Shown here piece by piece: positions 23,402 to 35,080 of a stretch of 64,000 nt of DNA (position 1 is the stretch's first letter; the number at the start of each line of letters is the position of its first letter). The stretch comes from Bradyrhizobium huanghuaihaiense. GTDB lineage: Bacteria; Pseudomonadota; Alphaproteobacteria; Rhizobiales; Xanthobacteraceae. The translations under genes were made by a program, and so were the position numbers. Where the stretch lies: the NCBI RefSeq assembly GCF_007830635.1, contig NZ_VLLA01000004.1:1-64000 (forward strand), written 5' to 3'. The notes beneath the pieces were generated by a model. It did not search any database and had not been told where the DNA came from. It worked only from the letters and a program-made list of their open reading frames with translations.

Positions 23402-25084
23402 ATGATTTTCTCCCGCATCAGTTTCAAGCTGGTCCTCATTGTCGGCATCAGCCTGCTCGGCATGATCGTGCTGGCGCCGATCGCGCTTTCGACCTTGCGC
23501 GCGCAGATGATCGCCGATCGTCAGGCCAAGACGCAGCACATGGTCGATGTCGGCTACGGCATCCTGGCCCATTTCCAGAAGCTCGAGAGCGAAGGCAAAC
23601 TGCCGCGCGAGCAGGCGCAGGCCGCCGCGATGGCGGAGATCAAGAGCCTGCGTTACGACAAGGTCGAGTATTTCTGGATCAACGACATGACCCCCAAAAT
23701 GGTCATGCATCCGATCAAGCCCGAGCTCGACGGCAAGGATCTCTCCGGAATGAAGGATCCGTCCGGCAATGCGCTGTTCGTGGGCTTCGTTGACGTCGTC
23801 AACAAGCAGGGCGCGGGCTTCTATAGCTATCTCTGGCCGAAGCCCGGCTTCGACCAGCCCGTTGGAAAAATCTCCTATGTGAAGGGCTTTACGCCCTGGG
23901 GCTGGATCATCGGTACCGGCATCTATCTCGACGACGTCGACGCCGTGTTCCGTCAGAACGCAATGACGTTCGCCTACATCTGTCTGGCGGTGCTGGTCGT
24001 GGTCCTCGGCGCCTCGTTCGTGATCGGCCGCAGTGTCACGAAACCGCTCGCGAAGATCACCGCGCTGACCGAGCGCCTCGCCGCCGGCGACAGCGCGTTC
24101 GAGGTGCCCTATACGGATCGTCGCGACGAGGTCGGCGGGCTCGCCAAGGCGCTCGCCGTGTTCAAGAACAATGCGTCGGCGGTGCAGCAGATGCATGCCG
24201 AGCAGGACGAGCTGAAGCGCAAGGCGGATGGCGAGAAGCGCAAGGCGATGGCCGATCTCGCCGGCAAGTTCGAGGCGAGCGTCCAGGCCGTCGTCCGCGA
24301 CGTGTTCAACGAAGCGCGCGAGATGCAGCAGGCCGCGCAAGGCATGTCGGAGACGGCGAACAAGGCGACCGACCGTGCGAGCTTCGTCGCGACCGCCTGC
24401 CAGCAGGCCTCGGCCAACGTGCAGACGGTGGCGTCCGCCGCGGGCCAGCTGTCGTCCTCGATCACCGAGATCAGCCAGCGTGTCGCGCAGGCCGCATCGG
24501 TGGCCGACAAGGCCGCTGCCGACGGCCAGCGTACCAACGACACCGTGCAGGGGCTCGCCGCCGCTGCGCACAAGATCGGCGAGGTCATCGACCTCATCAA
24601 CCAGATCGCCTCGCAGACCAATTTGCTCGCGCTCAACGCCACCATCGAGGCGGCGCGGGCGGGCGAGGCCGGCAAGGGCTTTGCAGTGGTCGCGAGCGAG
24701 GTGAAGTCGCTGGCGAGCCAGACCGCGAAGGCGACCGACGAGATCGGCGCGCAGATCACGGCGATCCAGGCCGAGACCAACCAGGTCGTCGGCAACATCG
24801 AGAGCATCCGCAAGACCATCATGGAGGTCAACGAGATCTCCTCGTCGATCGCGGCCGCGGTCGAGGAGCAGGGCGCTGCGACGCGGGCGATCGCGCACAG
24901 CGTGCAGGAGGCGGCCTCCGGCACCGACCAGGTCTCCCAAAACATCTCCGGCGTCACCGACGCGACCGCCGAGACCGGCCAAGCCGCCGGCCTCGTGCTG
25001 CAATCGAGCGGCCGGCTGTCGCAGAAGCTGCAATCGCTCCAGGACGAGGTCAGCACGTTCGTTGCGGGCGTGCGCGCGGCTTAG
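23402..25084 (+). CDS. Methyl-accepting chemotaxis protein with Cache sensor
   Basis: The 560-residue transmembrane chemoreceptor has TM1 at about residues 8-32 ([20 protein letters not shown]). A periplasmic single-Cache domain covers about 40-170 ([39 protein letters not shown]). TM2 lies near 190, then HAMP ([20 protein letters not shown]), then the signalling domain with the hairpin tip [20 protein letters not shown]. Such Cache domains often bind small organic acids. 23402 was chosen over the TTG at 23390. The next gene starts 12 bp after its stop, linking it to the downstream metabolic cluster. Confidence 0.93.
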   Translation: MIFSRISFKLVLIVGISLLGMIVLAPIALSTLRAQMIADRQAKTQHMVDVGYGILAHFQKLESEGKLPREQAQAAAMAEIKSLRYDKVEYFWINDMTPKMVMHPIKPELDGKDLSGMKDPSGNALFVGFVDVVNKQGAGFYSYLWPKPGFDQPVGKISYVKGFTPWGWIIGTGIYLDDVDAVFRQNAMTFAYICLAVLVVVLGASFVIGRSVTKPLAKITALTERLAAGDSAFEVPYTDRRDEVGGLAKALAVFKNNASAVQQMHAEQDELKRKADGEKRKAMADLAGKFEASVQAVVRDVFNEAREMQQAAQGMSETANKATDRASFVATACQQASANVQTVASAAGQLSSSITEISQRVAQAASVADKAAADGQRTNDTVQGLAAAAHKIGEVIDLINQIASQTNLLALNATIEAARAGEAGKGFAVVASEVKSLASQTAKATDEIGAQITAIQAETNQVVGNIESIRKTIMEVNEISSSIAAAVEEQGAATRAIAHSVQEAASGTDQVSQNISGVTDATAETGQAAGLVLQSSGRLSQKLQSLQDEVSTFVAGVRAA

Positions 25085-25096
25085 TATAGCGGAAGG

Positions 25097-25768
25097 ATGG
25101 GCCAAAACTCCGATCGGCGCCGCCGCATCCTCCTGATCAATCCGAACAGCAATGAGGCGACCACCGCGATGATGGTGGCGATCGCCAGGTCCGCAGCCGC
25201 CGATGGCTTCGACATTGCCGGCGCCACGGCAACGCGTGCGCCCGCGATGATCGTCTCGGCGGATGCGCTGGCGGCGGCTGCTTCAGAGGTCGAGGAGATT
25301 GCGCGTGTCCGTGGCGGCGAGTGCGATGGCATCATCGTTTCGGCATTCGGCGATCCCGGCCTCGCCGGGATCAAGGCGGCGATGACGCTGCCTGCCGTGG
25401 GCATCGGCGAATCCGCGATGCTGGAAGCCGCTGAGAGCGGTCGCCGGTTCGGCGTGGCGACCACGACGCCATTGCTGAAAGCGAAGATCGATGCATTGCC
25501 TGATACGCTGGGGCTGCAATCGCTCTACACCGGCACGCGCTTTGCCGACGGCGATCCCGAGGTGCTGATGAGCGATCCGGCGCGGCTTCGGGCAGCGCTC
25601 GCCGGCGCGGTCGAGGCCTGCATTGCGCAGGACGCAGCGGAAGCTGTGATCATCGGCGGCGGGCCGCTGGGCGAAGCGGCGCGCGAGCTTCGGCCGATGT
25701 TCACCGTTCCGGTCATCGCGCCGATCCCGTCTGCCGTGCGGCGGATCATTCGTCTCGTCACCGCGTAA
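25097..25768 (+). CDS. Asp/Glu/hydantoin racemase-fold protein lacking both catalytic Cys
   Basis: The 223-residue protein has the Asp/Glu racemase fold: LLINPNSNEATTAMM at the N-terminus, IIVSAFGDPGLAG at the first active-site position and AVIIGGGPLGEAA at the second. In hydantoin racemases these positions carry cysteines (CFGDPG and CAG-type motifs); here both are replaced (Ala and Gly). The protein is therefore unlikely to work by the usual two-base racemase mechanism. It may be a decarboxylase or isomerase variant, or a binding protein. It starts 12 bp after the chemoreceptor. Confidence 0.8.
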   Translation: MGQNSDRRRRILLINPNSNEATTAMMVAIARSAAADGFDIAGATATRAPAMIVSADALAAAASEVEEIARVRGGECDGIIVSAFGDPGLAGIKAAMTLPAVGIGESAMLEAAESGRRFGVATTTPLLKAKIDALPDTLGLQSLYTGTRFADGDPEVLMSDPARLRAALAGAVEACIAQDAAEAVIIGGGPLGEAARELRPMFTVPVIAPIPSAVRRIIRLVTA

Positions 25769-25916
25769 CGTCTGGTTTTTCCGCGCCGCGGCATCGGCCG
25801 TGCCACGGAAAACTGTTTTCCTTGACATGAACTCTGCCGTGCTCGACGTGTAACGAGGTCGAGTGACGGCAGATTGCGTCCCTCGCGATAAGAAAAGCAG
25901 AACGGGAAAAGACGCC

Positions 25917-27638
25917 ATGAGCGCAGGCCTCAACGAGAAGGACTATCTCGCCACATTGCGCGGCCTGTGGGACAAGGCCTGGCCGAAGGGCATGCCGCGC
26001 TCGCCGAACTATCTGCACGGCGAAGTTCCCCTGACGGAATATCTGCGCGCCTGGGCGAAGCGGAGCCCGGAGCGCCCCGCCGTGATCTTCTACGGGCATG
26101 TCACCACCTATGCCGATCTCGATCGGCAGAGCGATCGCTTTGCGGCGCTGTTGCAGTCGAAGGGCGTGCGCAAGGGCGACCGCGTCGCCGTCTTCCTGCC
26201 GAACTGCCCGCAATTCCACATCGTCTTCTTCGGCATCTTGAAGCTCGGCGCGGTCCACGTCCCCGTCAGCCCGCTGTCGCGCGCCTTCGAATTGTCCTAC
26301 GAGCTCAACGACACCCAGGCCGAAGTGATCGTGGCGCTGGACCAGCTCATCCCCGTCGTCGAGCAGGTGAGGGGCGAGGTGCGGCTGCGCGAGATCATCG
26401 TCACGAGCTTTGCCGATGTCGTGCCGGCTGCGCCAGCATTTCCTGCGCCGGATTCGATCCGCTCGCCGCGCGTCGCGGTCCCGGGCGCCACCGATCTGCT
26501 GCCGGCACTCGCCGCGATGCCGGCGCCGACGCCGCTGCCGCCGCCCGGCCTCGATGATGTCGCCGCGCTCAACTACACGGGCGGCACCACCGGCATGCCC
26601 AAGGGATGCGTCCATACTCATCGCGACATGGTCTATACGGCTGCCGCCAATTACGGAATCTCGGTGCTGTCGGACGAGAGCAGCGTGTTCCTGTCGTTCT
26701 TTCCGGAATTCTGGATTGCAGGTGAAAACTTCGGCCTGATCTTCCCGCTGTTCTCCGGCGCGACCTTGGTCCTGCTCGCGCGCTGGGATGCCGTCGGCGC
26801 GATGGCCGCGATCGACAAGTACAAGGTCACCATCACCGCAATGCCGGTGGACGGCGCGGTCGAACTGATGGACCATCCGCGCTGGGGCGAGTTCGACCTC
26901 TCGTCGTTGGAGCAGGTGCGCGTCGTCTCCTTCGTCAAGAAGCTCAACGCCGACTACCGCAAGCGCTGGAAGGACCTCACCGGCACGATCCTGATGGAGG
27001 CGGCGTGGGGCATGACCGAGACCCACACCTCCAACACTTTCACGGCGGGCTTCCAGGAGAACGATTTCGATCTCAACAACCAGCCGATCTTCGTCGGCCT
27101 GCCGGTCCCCGGCGCCGAGTTCAAGATCACCGATTTCGAGACCGGCGCGTTGCTGCCGCTCGGCGCCGAAGGCGAGATCCGCGTGCGCACACCGTCGCTG
27201 CTCAAGAGCTACTGGAACAAGCCGGAGGCTACTGCGGAGTCGCTCGTCGACGGCTGGCTGCGCACCGGCGACATCGGCACCATCGACAAGGACGGTTTTC
27301 TGCACTTCCTCGGCCGCCGCAAGGAGATGCTCAAGGTCAAGGGCATGAGCGTATTCCCGCCGGAGATCGAGGCGCTGCTCGGCCAGCATCCGAAGGTGCT
27401 GGGCTCGGGCGTGGTTGGGCGCGACGATCCCGACAAGGGTCAGGTGCCGGTCGCCTATATCCAGCTCAAGCCGGAGGCTGTCGGCACCATCTCCGCGGAA
27501 GACCTGCGCGCCTGGTGTGCCGAGCGCATGGCCGTCTACAAGGTCCCGGAAGTGCGTATTATCGATGCCCTGCCACTGACGGCGACGGGCAAGGTGAAGA
27601 AGCAGGACCTCAATCCAAATCTTCCTGCTGCTGTCTGA
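25917..27638 (+). CDS. Acyl-CoA ligase/AMP-binding enzyme
   Basis: The 573-residue class I adenylate-forming enzyme activates a carboxylate to acyl-CoA through an acyl-AMP. The phosphate loop is YTGGTTGMPKG (about residue 218), A5 is AWGMTETHTSN, A7 is DGWLRTGDIG, A8 is GRRKEMLKVKGMSVFPPEIE, and the catalytic Lys of A10 is in PLTATGKVKKQDL. ATG at 25917 was preferred to a GTG at 25863. It runs into the fused carboxylase 12 bp later, so the ligase probably supplies that enzyme's CoA thioester. The substrate is not recognisable. Confidence 0.88.
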   Translation: MSAGLNEKDYLATLRGLWDKAWPKGMPRSPNYLHGEVPLTEYLRAWAKRSPERPAVIFYGHVTTYADLDRQSDRFAALLQSKGVRKGDRVAVFLPNCPQFHIVFFGILKLGAVHVPVSPLSRAFELSYELNDTQAEVIVALDQLIPVVEQVRGEVRLREIIVTSFADVVPAAPAFPAPDSIRSPRVAVPGATDLLPALAAMPAPTPLPPPGLDDVAALNYTGGTTGMPKGCVHTHRDMVYTAAANYGISVLSDESSVFLSFFPEFWIAGENFGLIFPLFSGATLVLLARWDAVGAMAAIDKYKVTITAMPVDGAVELMDHPRWGEFDLSSLEQVRVVSFVKKLNADYRKRWKDLTGTILMEAAWGMTETHTSNTFTAGFQENDFDLNNQPIFVGLPVPGAEFKITDFETGALLPLGAEGEIRVRTPSLLKSYWNKPEATAESLVDGWLRTGDIGTIDKDGFLHFLGRRKEMLKVKGMSVFPPEIEALLGQHPKVLGSGVVGRDDPDKGQVPVAYIQLKPEAVGTISAEDLRAWCAERMAVYKVPEVRIIDALPLTATGKVKKQDLNPNLPAAV

Positions 27639-27650
27639 GCGAGAGAGACG

Positions 27651-30600
27651 ATGTCGTTCAAAAAACTCCTGATCGCCAACCGCGGCGAGATCGCCATCCG
27701 CATCGCGCGCGCGGCGGCTGACGCCGGCATCGCGACGGTCGCGATCCATCCCGCCGACGATACGCTGTCGCTGCATGTGCGCGTTGCCGACGAGGCGGTC
27801 GAAATCCCCGGCCGCGGCGCGCGGGCCTATCTCGACATCGAGGCGGTGGTGAAGGCGGCGAAGACGGCCGGCTGCGATGCCGTGCATCCCGGCTATGGCT
27901 TCCTCAGCGAGAACGCGGCATTTGCAAAGGCCTGCGCGGACGCCGGCATCACCTTCGTCGGGCCGAAGGCGACCGCGCTCGAACTGTTCGGCGACAAGGT
28001 CGCGGCGCGGCAACTGGCCAAGCGCTGCGGCGTGCCGATCATTGCCGGCACCAGCGGCCCCTCGTCGCTGGAGGAGATTTCGGCATTCTTCACCTCGCTC
28101 GGCAGCAACGCGGCGATCGTGATCAAGGCCATGGCCGGCGGCGGCGGCCGCGGCATGCGCGTCGTCGAGAACGCTGCGGATTTGGCCGAGGCCTATGCAC
28201 GCTGCCAGTCCGAGACCAAGGCTGCGTTCGGCTTCGACGGCGTCTATGCCGAGCGGCTGATCCGGCAGGCGCGCCACATCGAGGTCCAGATCATCGGCGA
28301 CCGCCATGGCGCGATCTCCCATCTCTGGGAACGCGAATGCACGATCCAGCGCCGGCACCAGAAGCTGGTTGAGGTGGCGCCGAGCCCGTCGCTGAGCGAT
28401 GCCCTGCGCGGCCGCATCATCGAGGCTGCAAAGCAGCTGGCGACGGCGGCCTCTTACGACAATCTCGGCACCTTCGAATTCCTGGTCGACGGCACCGCCG
28501 AGGACAGCTTTGCCTTCATCGAAGCCAATCCGCGGCTCCAGGTCGAGCACACCGTCACGGAAGAGGTGCTCGGCCTCGACCTCGTCCGCGCCCAGCTCGC
28601 GGTCGCCGCGGGAGCTTCGCTGGCGTCCCTCGACCTCGCGCAAGGCTCGATACCGAAGCCGCGCGGCTATGCCATGCAGCTCCGCGTCAATATGGAGACG
28701 CTGGACGAGACCGGCGCGACCCACCCCACCGGCGGCGTGCTCGCGGTGTTCGAGCCGCCGTCGGGGCCGGGCGTCCGCGTCGATAGTTTTGGCTATGCCG
28801 GTTACAAGACCAGCGCGGCCTTCGACTCGCTGCTGGCAAAGGTCATCGTGCATACGCCGGGCGAGGCGTGGCATGACGTGGTCGCCAAGGCGTCGCGCGC
28901 TCTGCGCGAGTTCCGGATCGACGGCGTCGTCACCAACATCGCTTTCCTCCAGGCCGTGCTGGCGCATCCCGACTTCAGGACGAACCGCATCGCGACGGGT
29001 TTCATCGATCGCAACATCGCAAAGTTGGTCGAGGCAGAGGAAGGAGCGGCCAAGCCGCTCTACTTTGCGGCGGCAGAGCGTGCCGCTCACGGCGCGGAAG
29101 CGCATGTCGCGCCAGTCGTGCCCGAAGGTGCGGTCATGGTCGCAGCGCCCCTGCAGGGCACTATCGTCACGATCCAAGTCAAGGAAGGCGAAATCGTTCG
29201 TCCGGGCCAGCAGCTTGCCGTGATCGAGTCCATGAAGATGGAGCATCTCGTGATGGCCGAGCAGGGCGGGCGGGTGACAAAACTCGTCGCCGGCGACGGC
29301 GTCACGCTGCTGCATGGCGAGCCGATCATGTATCTGGAGCCGCTCGACGTCGCGGCCGACAGCACGGCGGCGGAAGCCGATGTCGATCTCGACCACATCC
29401 GCCCTGACCTCGCCGAACTGATTGAGCGACAGGCCAATACGCTCGATGAAAACCGCCCGGCCTCGGTCGAGCGCCGCCGCAACACCAACCAGCGCACCGC
29501 GCGCGAGAATGTCGCGCAGCTCGTCGACGACGGCTCGTTCATGGAATACGGGAGCCTCGCGATTGCGGCGCAGCGCCGTCGCCGCAAGCTCGACGATCTC
29601 ATCAAGAACACGCCGGCCGACGGCCTCGTCATGGGCGTCGCCACGGTGAATGGCGAGAAGTTCGGACCCGAGGGCGCGCGCTGCATCGTCGTGGCCTATG
29701 ACTACACCGTGCTCGCGGGCACGCAGGGCCACATGAACCACAAGAAGATCGACCGCATGCTGACGCTGGCGGAAGACTGGCGCGTGCCGCTGGTGTTTTA
29801 CGCCGAGGGCGGCGGCGGGCGGCCCGGCGACACCGACCGGCTCGGCATGACCGGCCTCGACGGCCCGTCCTTCGTGCAGTTCGCAAGGCTCTCGGGCCTC
29901 GTGCCTGTCGTCGGCGTCGTCTCCGGCTATTGCTTTGCCGGCAATGCCGCGATGCTCGGCTGCTGCGACGTGATCATTGCGACCAAGAATGCCTCGATCG
30001 GCATGGGCGGCCCGGCCATGATCGAGGGCGGCGGACTTGGCGTCTATCATCCGGCCGAGGTCGGCCCTGTTACGTTCCAGTCGCCGAACGGCGTCATCGA
30101 TATCCTCGTCGAGGACGAGGAGGAAGCGACGCGCGTCGCGCAAAAATACCTCTCCTACTTCCAGGGCGCGGTGACGGCTTGGGAAGCCGCCGACCAGCGC
30201 CTGCTCCGCCGCGCCATCCCCGAGAACCGGTTGCGCGTCTACGACATCCGCAGCGTGATCGACCTCGTCGCCGACAAGGATTCCGTGCTGGAGCTCCGCC
30301 GCGACTACGGCGTCGGCATGATCACCGCGCTGATCCGCATCGAAGGAAAACCGTTCGGCCTGATCGCCAACAATCCGCGCCATCTCGGCGGCGCGATCGA
30401 TGCCGATGCCGGTGACAAGGCGGCGCGTTTCCTCCAGCTCTGCGATGCGTTCGACTTACCCGTCATCTCACTGTGCGACACGCCCGGCTTCATGGTCGGC
30501 CCGGAGGCCGAGAAGACCGCGATCGTGCGCCACGTCTCGCGCATGTTCGTGACGGGTGCGAGCCTCACCGTGCCCCTCTTCGGCATCGTGCTGCGCAAGG

Positions 30601-30953
30601 GCTATGGTCTTGGCGCACAGTCGATGATCGGCGGCGGCTTCCACGCCTCGTTCTTCACCGCGGCCTGGCCGACCGGCGAGTTCGGCGGCATGGGCCTGGA
30701 AGGCTATGTGCGCCTCGGCTTCCGCAAGGAGATGGAGGCGATCGCCGATCCCGAAGAGCGCGAGACCTATTACCGCAACAAGGTCGCCGAGCTCTACGCC
30801 AACGGCAAGGCCGTCTCGATCGCCTCGGTGTTCGAGATCGACAACGTCATCGACCCCGCCGAGACGCGGCGGTGGATCATGGCGGGGCTTAGGTCGGTGC
30901 CGAAGCCCCCGGCAAGGACGGCGAAGAAGCGGCCCTGCATCGACACGTGGTGA
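27651..30953 (+). CDS. Single-chain biotin-dependent acyl-CoA carboxylase (BC-BCCP-CT fusion)
   Basis: This 1100-residue protein holds all three parts of an acyl-CoA carboxylase. The biotin carboxylase covers residues 1-450 (ANRGEIAIRI; ATP-grasp glycine loop KAMAGGGGRGMR at 159-170; FIEANPRLQVEHTVTE near 289-304). The biotinyl domain at about 490-565 has the modified Lys529 in ESMKMEH. The carboxyltransferase covers about 580-1090 (GVVSGYCFAGNAAMLGCCDV, IEGKPFGLIANNP and LRKGYGLGAQSMIGGGFHAS). Most bacterial acyl-CoA carboxylases use separate subunits. Single-chain enzymes with this domain set are known as long-chain acyl-CoA carboxylases (LCC). Here only about 40 residues link BC to the biotin domain, so the BT domain is not evident. 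The antisense 1541-codon ORF is a shadow. Confidence 0.93.
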   Translation: MSFKKLLIANRGEIAIRIARAAADAGIATVAIHPADDTLSLHVRVADEAVEIPGRGARAYLDIEAVVKAAKTAGCDAVHPGYGFLSENAAFAKACADAGITFVGPKATALELFGDKVAARQLAKRCGVPIIAGTSGPSSLEEISAFFTSLGSNAAIVIKAMAGGGGRGMRVVENAADLAEAYARCQSETKAAFGFDGVYAERLIRQARHIEVQIIGDRHGAISHLWERECTIQRRHQKLVEVAPSPSLSDALRGRIIEAAKQLATAASYDNLGTFEFLVDGTAEDSFAFIEANPRLQVEHTVTEEVLGLDLVRAQLAVAAGASLASLDLAQGSIPKPRGYAMQLRVNMETLDETGATHPTGGVLAVFEPPSGPGVRVDSFGYAGYKTSAAFDSLLAKVIVHTPGEAWHDVVAKASRALREFRIDGVVTNIAFLQAVLAHPDFRTNRIATGFIDRNIAKLVEAEEGAAKPLYFAAAERAAHGAEAHVAPVVPEGAVMVAAPLQGTIVTIQVKEGEIVRPGQQLAVIESMKMEHLVMAEQGGRVTKLVAGDGVTLLHGEPIMYLEPLDVAADSTAAEADVDLDHIRPDLAELIERQANTLDENRPASVERRRNTNQRTARENVAQLVDDGSFMEYGSLAIAAQRRRRKLDDLIKNTPADGLVMGVATVNGEKFGPEGARCIVVAYDYTVLAGTQGHMNHKKIDRMLTLAEDWRVPLVFYAEGGGGRPGDTDRLGMTGLDGPSFVQFARLSGLVPVVGVVSGYCFAGNAAMLGCCDVIIATKNASIGMGGPAMIEGGGLGVYHPAEVGPVTFQSPNGVIDILVEDEEEATRVAQKYLSYFQGAVTAWEAADQRLLRRAIPENRLRVYDIRSVIDLVADKDSVLELRRDYGVGMITALIRIEGKPFGLIANNPRHLGGAIDADAGDKAARFLQLCDAFDLPVISLCDTPGFMVGPEAEKTAIVRHVSRMFVTGASLTVPLFGIVLRKGYGLGAQSMIGGGFHASFFTAAWPTGEFGGMGLEGYVRLGFRKEMEAIADPEERETYYRNKVAELYANGKAVSIASVFEIDNVIDPAETRRWIMAGLRSVPKPPARTAKKRPCIDTW

Positions 30954-30979
30954 CGGCGGTGCAGCAATAGCGATGTGAC

Positions 30980-31019
30980 GTCATTCCGGGTTCGGTTCTT
31001 CGAGCCGCCCCGGAATGAC
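30980..31019. repeat. Palindromic repeat, family B (copy 2)
   Basis: GTCATTCCGGGTTCGG...CCGCCCCGGAATGAC, a 40-bp inverted repeat between the carboxylase and the AcoR-type regulator. It may insulate the two transcripts. Confidence 0.85.
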
Positions 31020-31119
31020 GAGAGGAGGCAGCGTGCGCTCCTCTGTTCCCTGTTCCCGATTGACATCCCCATCCGTAGTGCCAGACTTTGCACAATAATA
31101 CAGGGTGGAGACGTCCGCG

Positions 31120-32985
<1,866 letters not shown>

Positions 32986-33033
32986 GGTTTAATTGCGCGC
33001 CGCGAGCGTTCTTCTATCCGCGAGTCCGAAATC

Positions 33034-33124
33034 GTAGGGTGGGCAAAGGCGCACTTGCGCCGTGCCCGCGAATTCTCACCAATCACACGCAAATGGTGGG
33101 CACGCTTCGCTTTGCCCACCCTAC
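33034..33124. repeat. Palindromic repeat, family A (copy 2)
   Basis: A 91-bp inverted repeat with terminal arms GTAGGGTGGGCAAAGGCG / CGCTTTGCCCACCCTAC, the same as 3069-3156 and 53348-53439. It separates convergent genes. Confidence 0.9.
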
Positions 33125-33160
33125 GATATCTGTGGTCGTGGATAGCTTGCGCCGCGGCGC

Positions 33161-33715
33161 TTACGAAAAATCCGTCCAGCTCAGATGCCGTGCATCGAGA
33201 TCGCCGAGCGCGACCGTCTCGCGCATCTCGTGCGGCGTGTGAAAATGGCCGCGCAGATAGACCAGCGGCTTGGCCGCATCCGCATGCGAGACGCCACGGA
33301 CCTCGCCGACAAAGATCGAATGCGTCTTCGTTTCGAACTCCTGCGCCAGCACGCAGTCGAATGCCGCCGCCGCATCCGTCAGCAGCGGCGCGCCGGTCAC
33401 GCCGCGCGTCCACTGCCCGAACGCAAAGCGGTCGTCGCCGTTGACGCCCTTCTGGCCGCTGAAGGTCAGCGCCAGCATCGCGTGATCCTCATGCAAAAAG
33501 TTGATCGCAAACGCGCCTTCCTCGCGGATGCGCGCGTGTGCACTGGCATTGCGGTTGACGCAGACGATCAGCGAGGGCGGCGAGTCCGACAACGAGCAGG
33601 CCGATGTCACCGTGAGCCCCGTGCGCCTGCCATGCTCGGCGCCGACCGTGACCAGCGCCACGGCACCTGCGCATTGGCGCATCGCCTGCTTGAAATCCTT
33701 GGCGTCCACCGACAC
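33161..33715 (-). CDS. Flavin reductase (HpaC/RutF-like)
   Basis: The 184-residue NAD(P)H:flavin oxidoreductase has the split-barrel FMN-binding fold (GRRTGLTVTSACSLSDSPPS, HARIREEGAFAINFLHEDH, LVYLRGHFHTP). It starts at a GTG (33715, product VSVDAKDFKQAMRQ), with GGGAG upstream, rather than the TTG-led longer frame. It supplies FMNH2 to a partner monooxygenase. The LLM enzyme immediately upstream (57 bp) on the same strand is the natural partner, forming a two-component oxygenase. Confidence 0.86.
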   Translation of the reverse strand: MSVDAKDFKQAMRQCAGAVALVTVGAEHGRRTGLTVTSACSLSDSPPSLIVCVNRNASAHARIREEGAFAINFLHEDHAMLALTFSGQKGVNGDDRFAFGQWTRGVTGAPLLTDAAAAFDCVLAQEFETKTHSIFVGEVRGVSHADAAKPLVYLRGHFHTPHEMRETVALGDLDARHLSWTDFS

Positions 33716-33772
33716 GCGGAAATCTCCCAAATGAATGCGGGTGCGCCACGATCGCGCCGCACCCGCATCGGG

Positions 33773-34870
33773 TCAAGCCGCCTTCTTCGCGGAGCCGAGA
33801 TGCGTCAGGCGCGGCATCACCTCGTTCTTCAGCAGCGAGAGCGAGTGGTGCCAGGCTTCGGCCTTGTGCTTGTAGTCGAAGCCGAACACCAGCAGCACGC
33901 CGAAGCCGCCGACCTCGTCGTAGATCTTCTCGATCTTCTCGGCGACGGTCGCGGGCGAGCCGACGATCCAGTTCCGCTTGGCGCAATATTCGACCGTCAC
34001 ATCGCTGTCGGGCACGTCAGGCGCGTGCTTCAGATAATCCTTGAAGCCGAAATGGCCGAGCAGGGGCAGGAAGTACTCGCTCATCATCCGGCCCATCATG
34101 TCGCCGGTCGAGAGCTTCCAGGCCTCCTCATCGGTATTGGCAACGAACACCTCGCGCACCAGCCGCCAGTCCTGCCGGTTCGGCTTGCGTCCCGTCTTGG
34201 CCGCGCCGATTTCCACGGAGTCCCAGTGGCTGCCGACATAGGCCGGGTTGAGGTTGAGGCTCATCGGGATGAAGCCGCGCTCGCCCGCGAGCTTCAGCGT
34301 GTCCGAGTTCTTCGACAGACCGGCGACGCCGATCGGCGGATGCGGCGCCTGCAGCGGCTTGATGTGGGGTTTCAGGAAGTCGAACATCGTGTCCGGCTTG
34401 GTCACCGTCCAGAACTTGCCCTTGTAGGTGAAGGGCGCGGGATCGGACCACAGCTTCAGGATGATCTCCAGCGCCTCGCGGGTCATGTCGCGGTTCTGTC
34501 CGCTCATGCCGTCGACGTTGAACATCGCCCAGTCGCTTGGCAGCCCCGAGGCCGCGACGCCGAAATTGAGCCGGCCCTCGGACATGTGGTCGAGCATCGC
34601 GACGCGGTTGGCGAGCTCGGCCGGGTGGTGATAGGGCAAGAGGAAGCCGCCCGGCCCGATGCGAAGCTTCTTGGTCTGCATCAAGGCCTGCGCGATCAGA
34701 AGGTCCGGTGTGGGATTGGGTTCCCAGGGCGCAGTGTGGTGCTCGCCGACCCAGGCCTCCTGATAGCCGAGCTCGTCGAGCCAGCGCATGACCTGCAGGT
34801 CCCAGTCGTTTCCTTCCTTCAGGCCGCACTCCGGCGGATGCGAAGGCATCGTGAAATAGCCGATCTCCAT
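33773..34870 (-). CDS. LLM-class flavin-dependent monooxygenase
   Basis: The 365-residue bacterial luciferase-like enzyme uses FMNH2 or F420. It begins MEIGYFTMPSHPPE and shows the TIM-barrel pattern of the class (GYQEAWVGEHHTAPWEPNPT, KKLRIGPGGFLLPYHHPAEL, HMSEGRLNFGVAASGLP). The ATG at 34870 is preceded by GGAGAGG. With the downstream flavin reductase it forms a two-component FMN-dependent monooxygenase. Substrates in the group include alkanesulfonates, nitriloacetate and dibenzothiophene sulfone; this one cannot be assigned. Confidence 0.87.
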   Translation of the reverse strand: MEIGYFTMPSHPPECGLKEGNDWDLQVMRWLDELGYQEAWVGEHHTAPWEPNPTPDLLIAQALMQTKKLRIGPGGFLLPYHHPAELANRVAMLDHMSEGRLNFGVAASGLPSDWAMFNVDGMSGQNRDMTREALEIILKLWSDPAPFTYKGKFWTVTKPDTMFDFLKPHIKPLQAPHPPIGVAGLSKNSDTLKLAGERGFIPMSLNLNPAYVGSHWDSVEIGAAKTGRKPNRQDWRLVREVFVANTDEEAWKLSTGDMMGRMMSEYFLPLLGHFGFKDYLKHAPDVPDSDVTVEYCAKRNWIVGSPATVAEKIEKIYDEVGGFGVLLVFGFDYKHKAEAWHHSLSLLKNEVMPRLTHLGSAKKAA

Positions 34871-35080
34871 GGGTTTCCTCTCCATAATTGACGCGTCTTG
34901 CTGCGCGGTTCACGGATGTGAGTGGAGAGGCTTAAGCAAGCGGTGTGCCAGCGCGCCTCGCGCCTCAGACCTGCGAGAAAAGGCTGGTTTGCCGGGGCAA
35001 TAGCCGATATCCCGGGGCAGATTTCCAAGGGACCGTCTCATTGTCGCGAGACGGCGTCTTGCCGGTGAGACGAGGATAGG

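Noticed and set aside
25758..30383. A 1541-codon open frame on the minus strand opposite the acyl-CoA ligase and carboxylase
   Set aside because: Arg/His/Glu/Asp-rich, no recognisable domain, exactly antisense to two well-conserved enzymes. High GC in codon third positions produces such shadows.
31060..31100. Sigma-54 promoter upstream of the AcoR-type gene (GTGCCAGACTTTGCAC)
   Set aside because: The -12 TTGCA fits but the -24 GG is absent (GTGCC instead of TGGCAC). TTGACA at 31060 also lacks a -10 at normal spacing.
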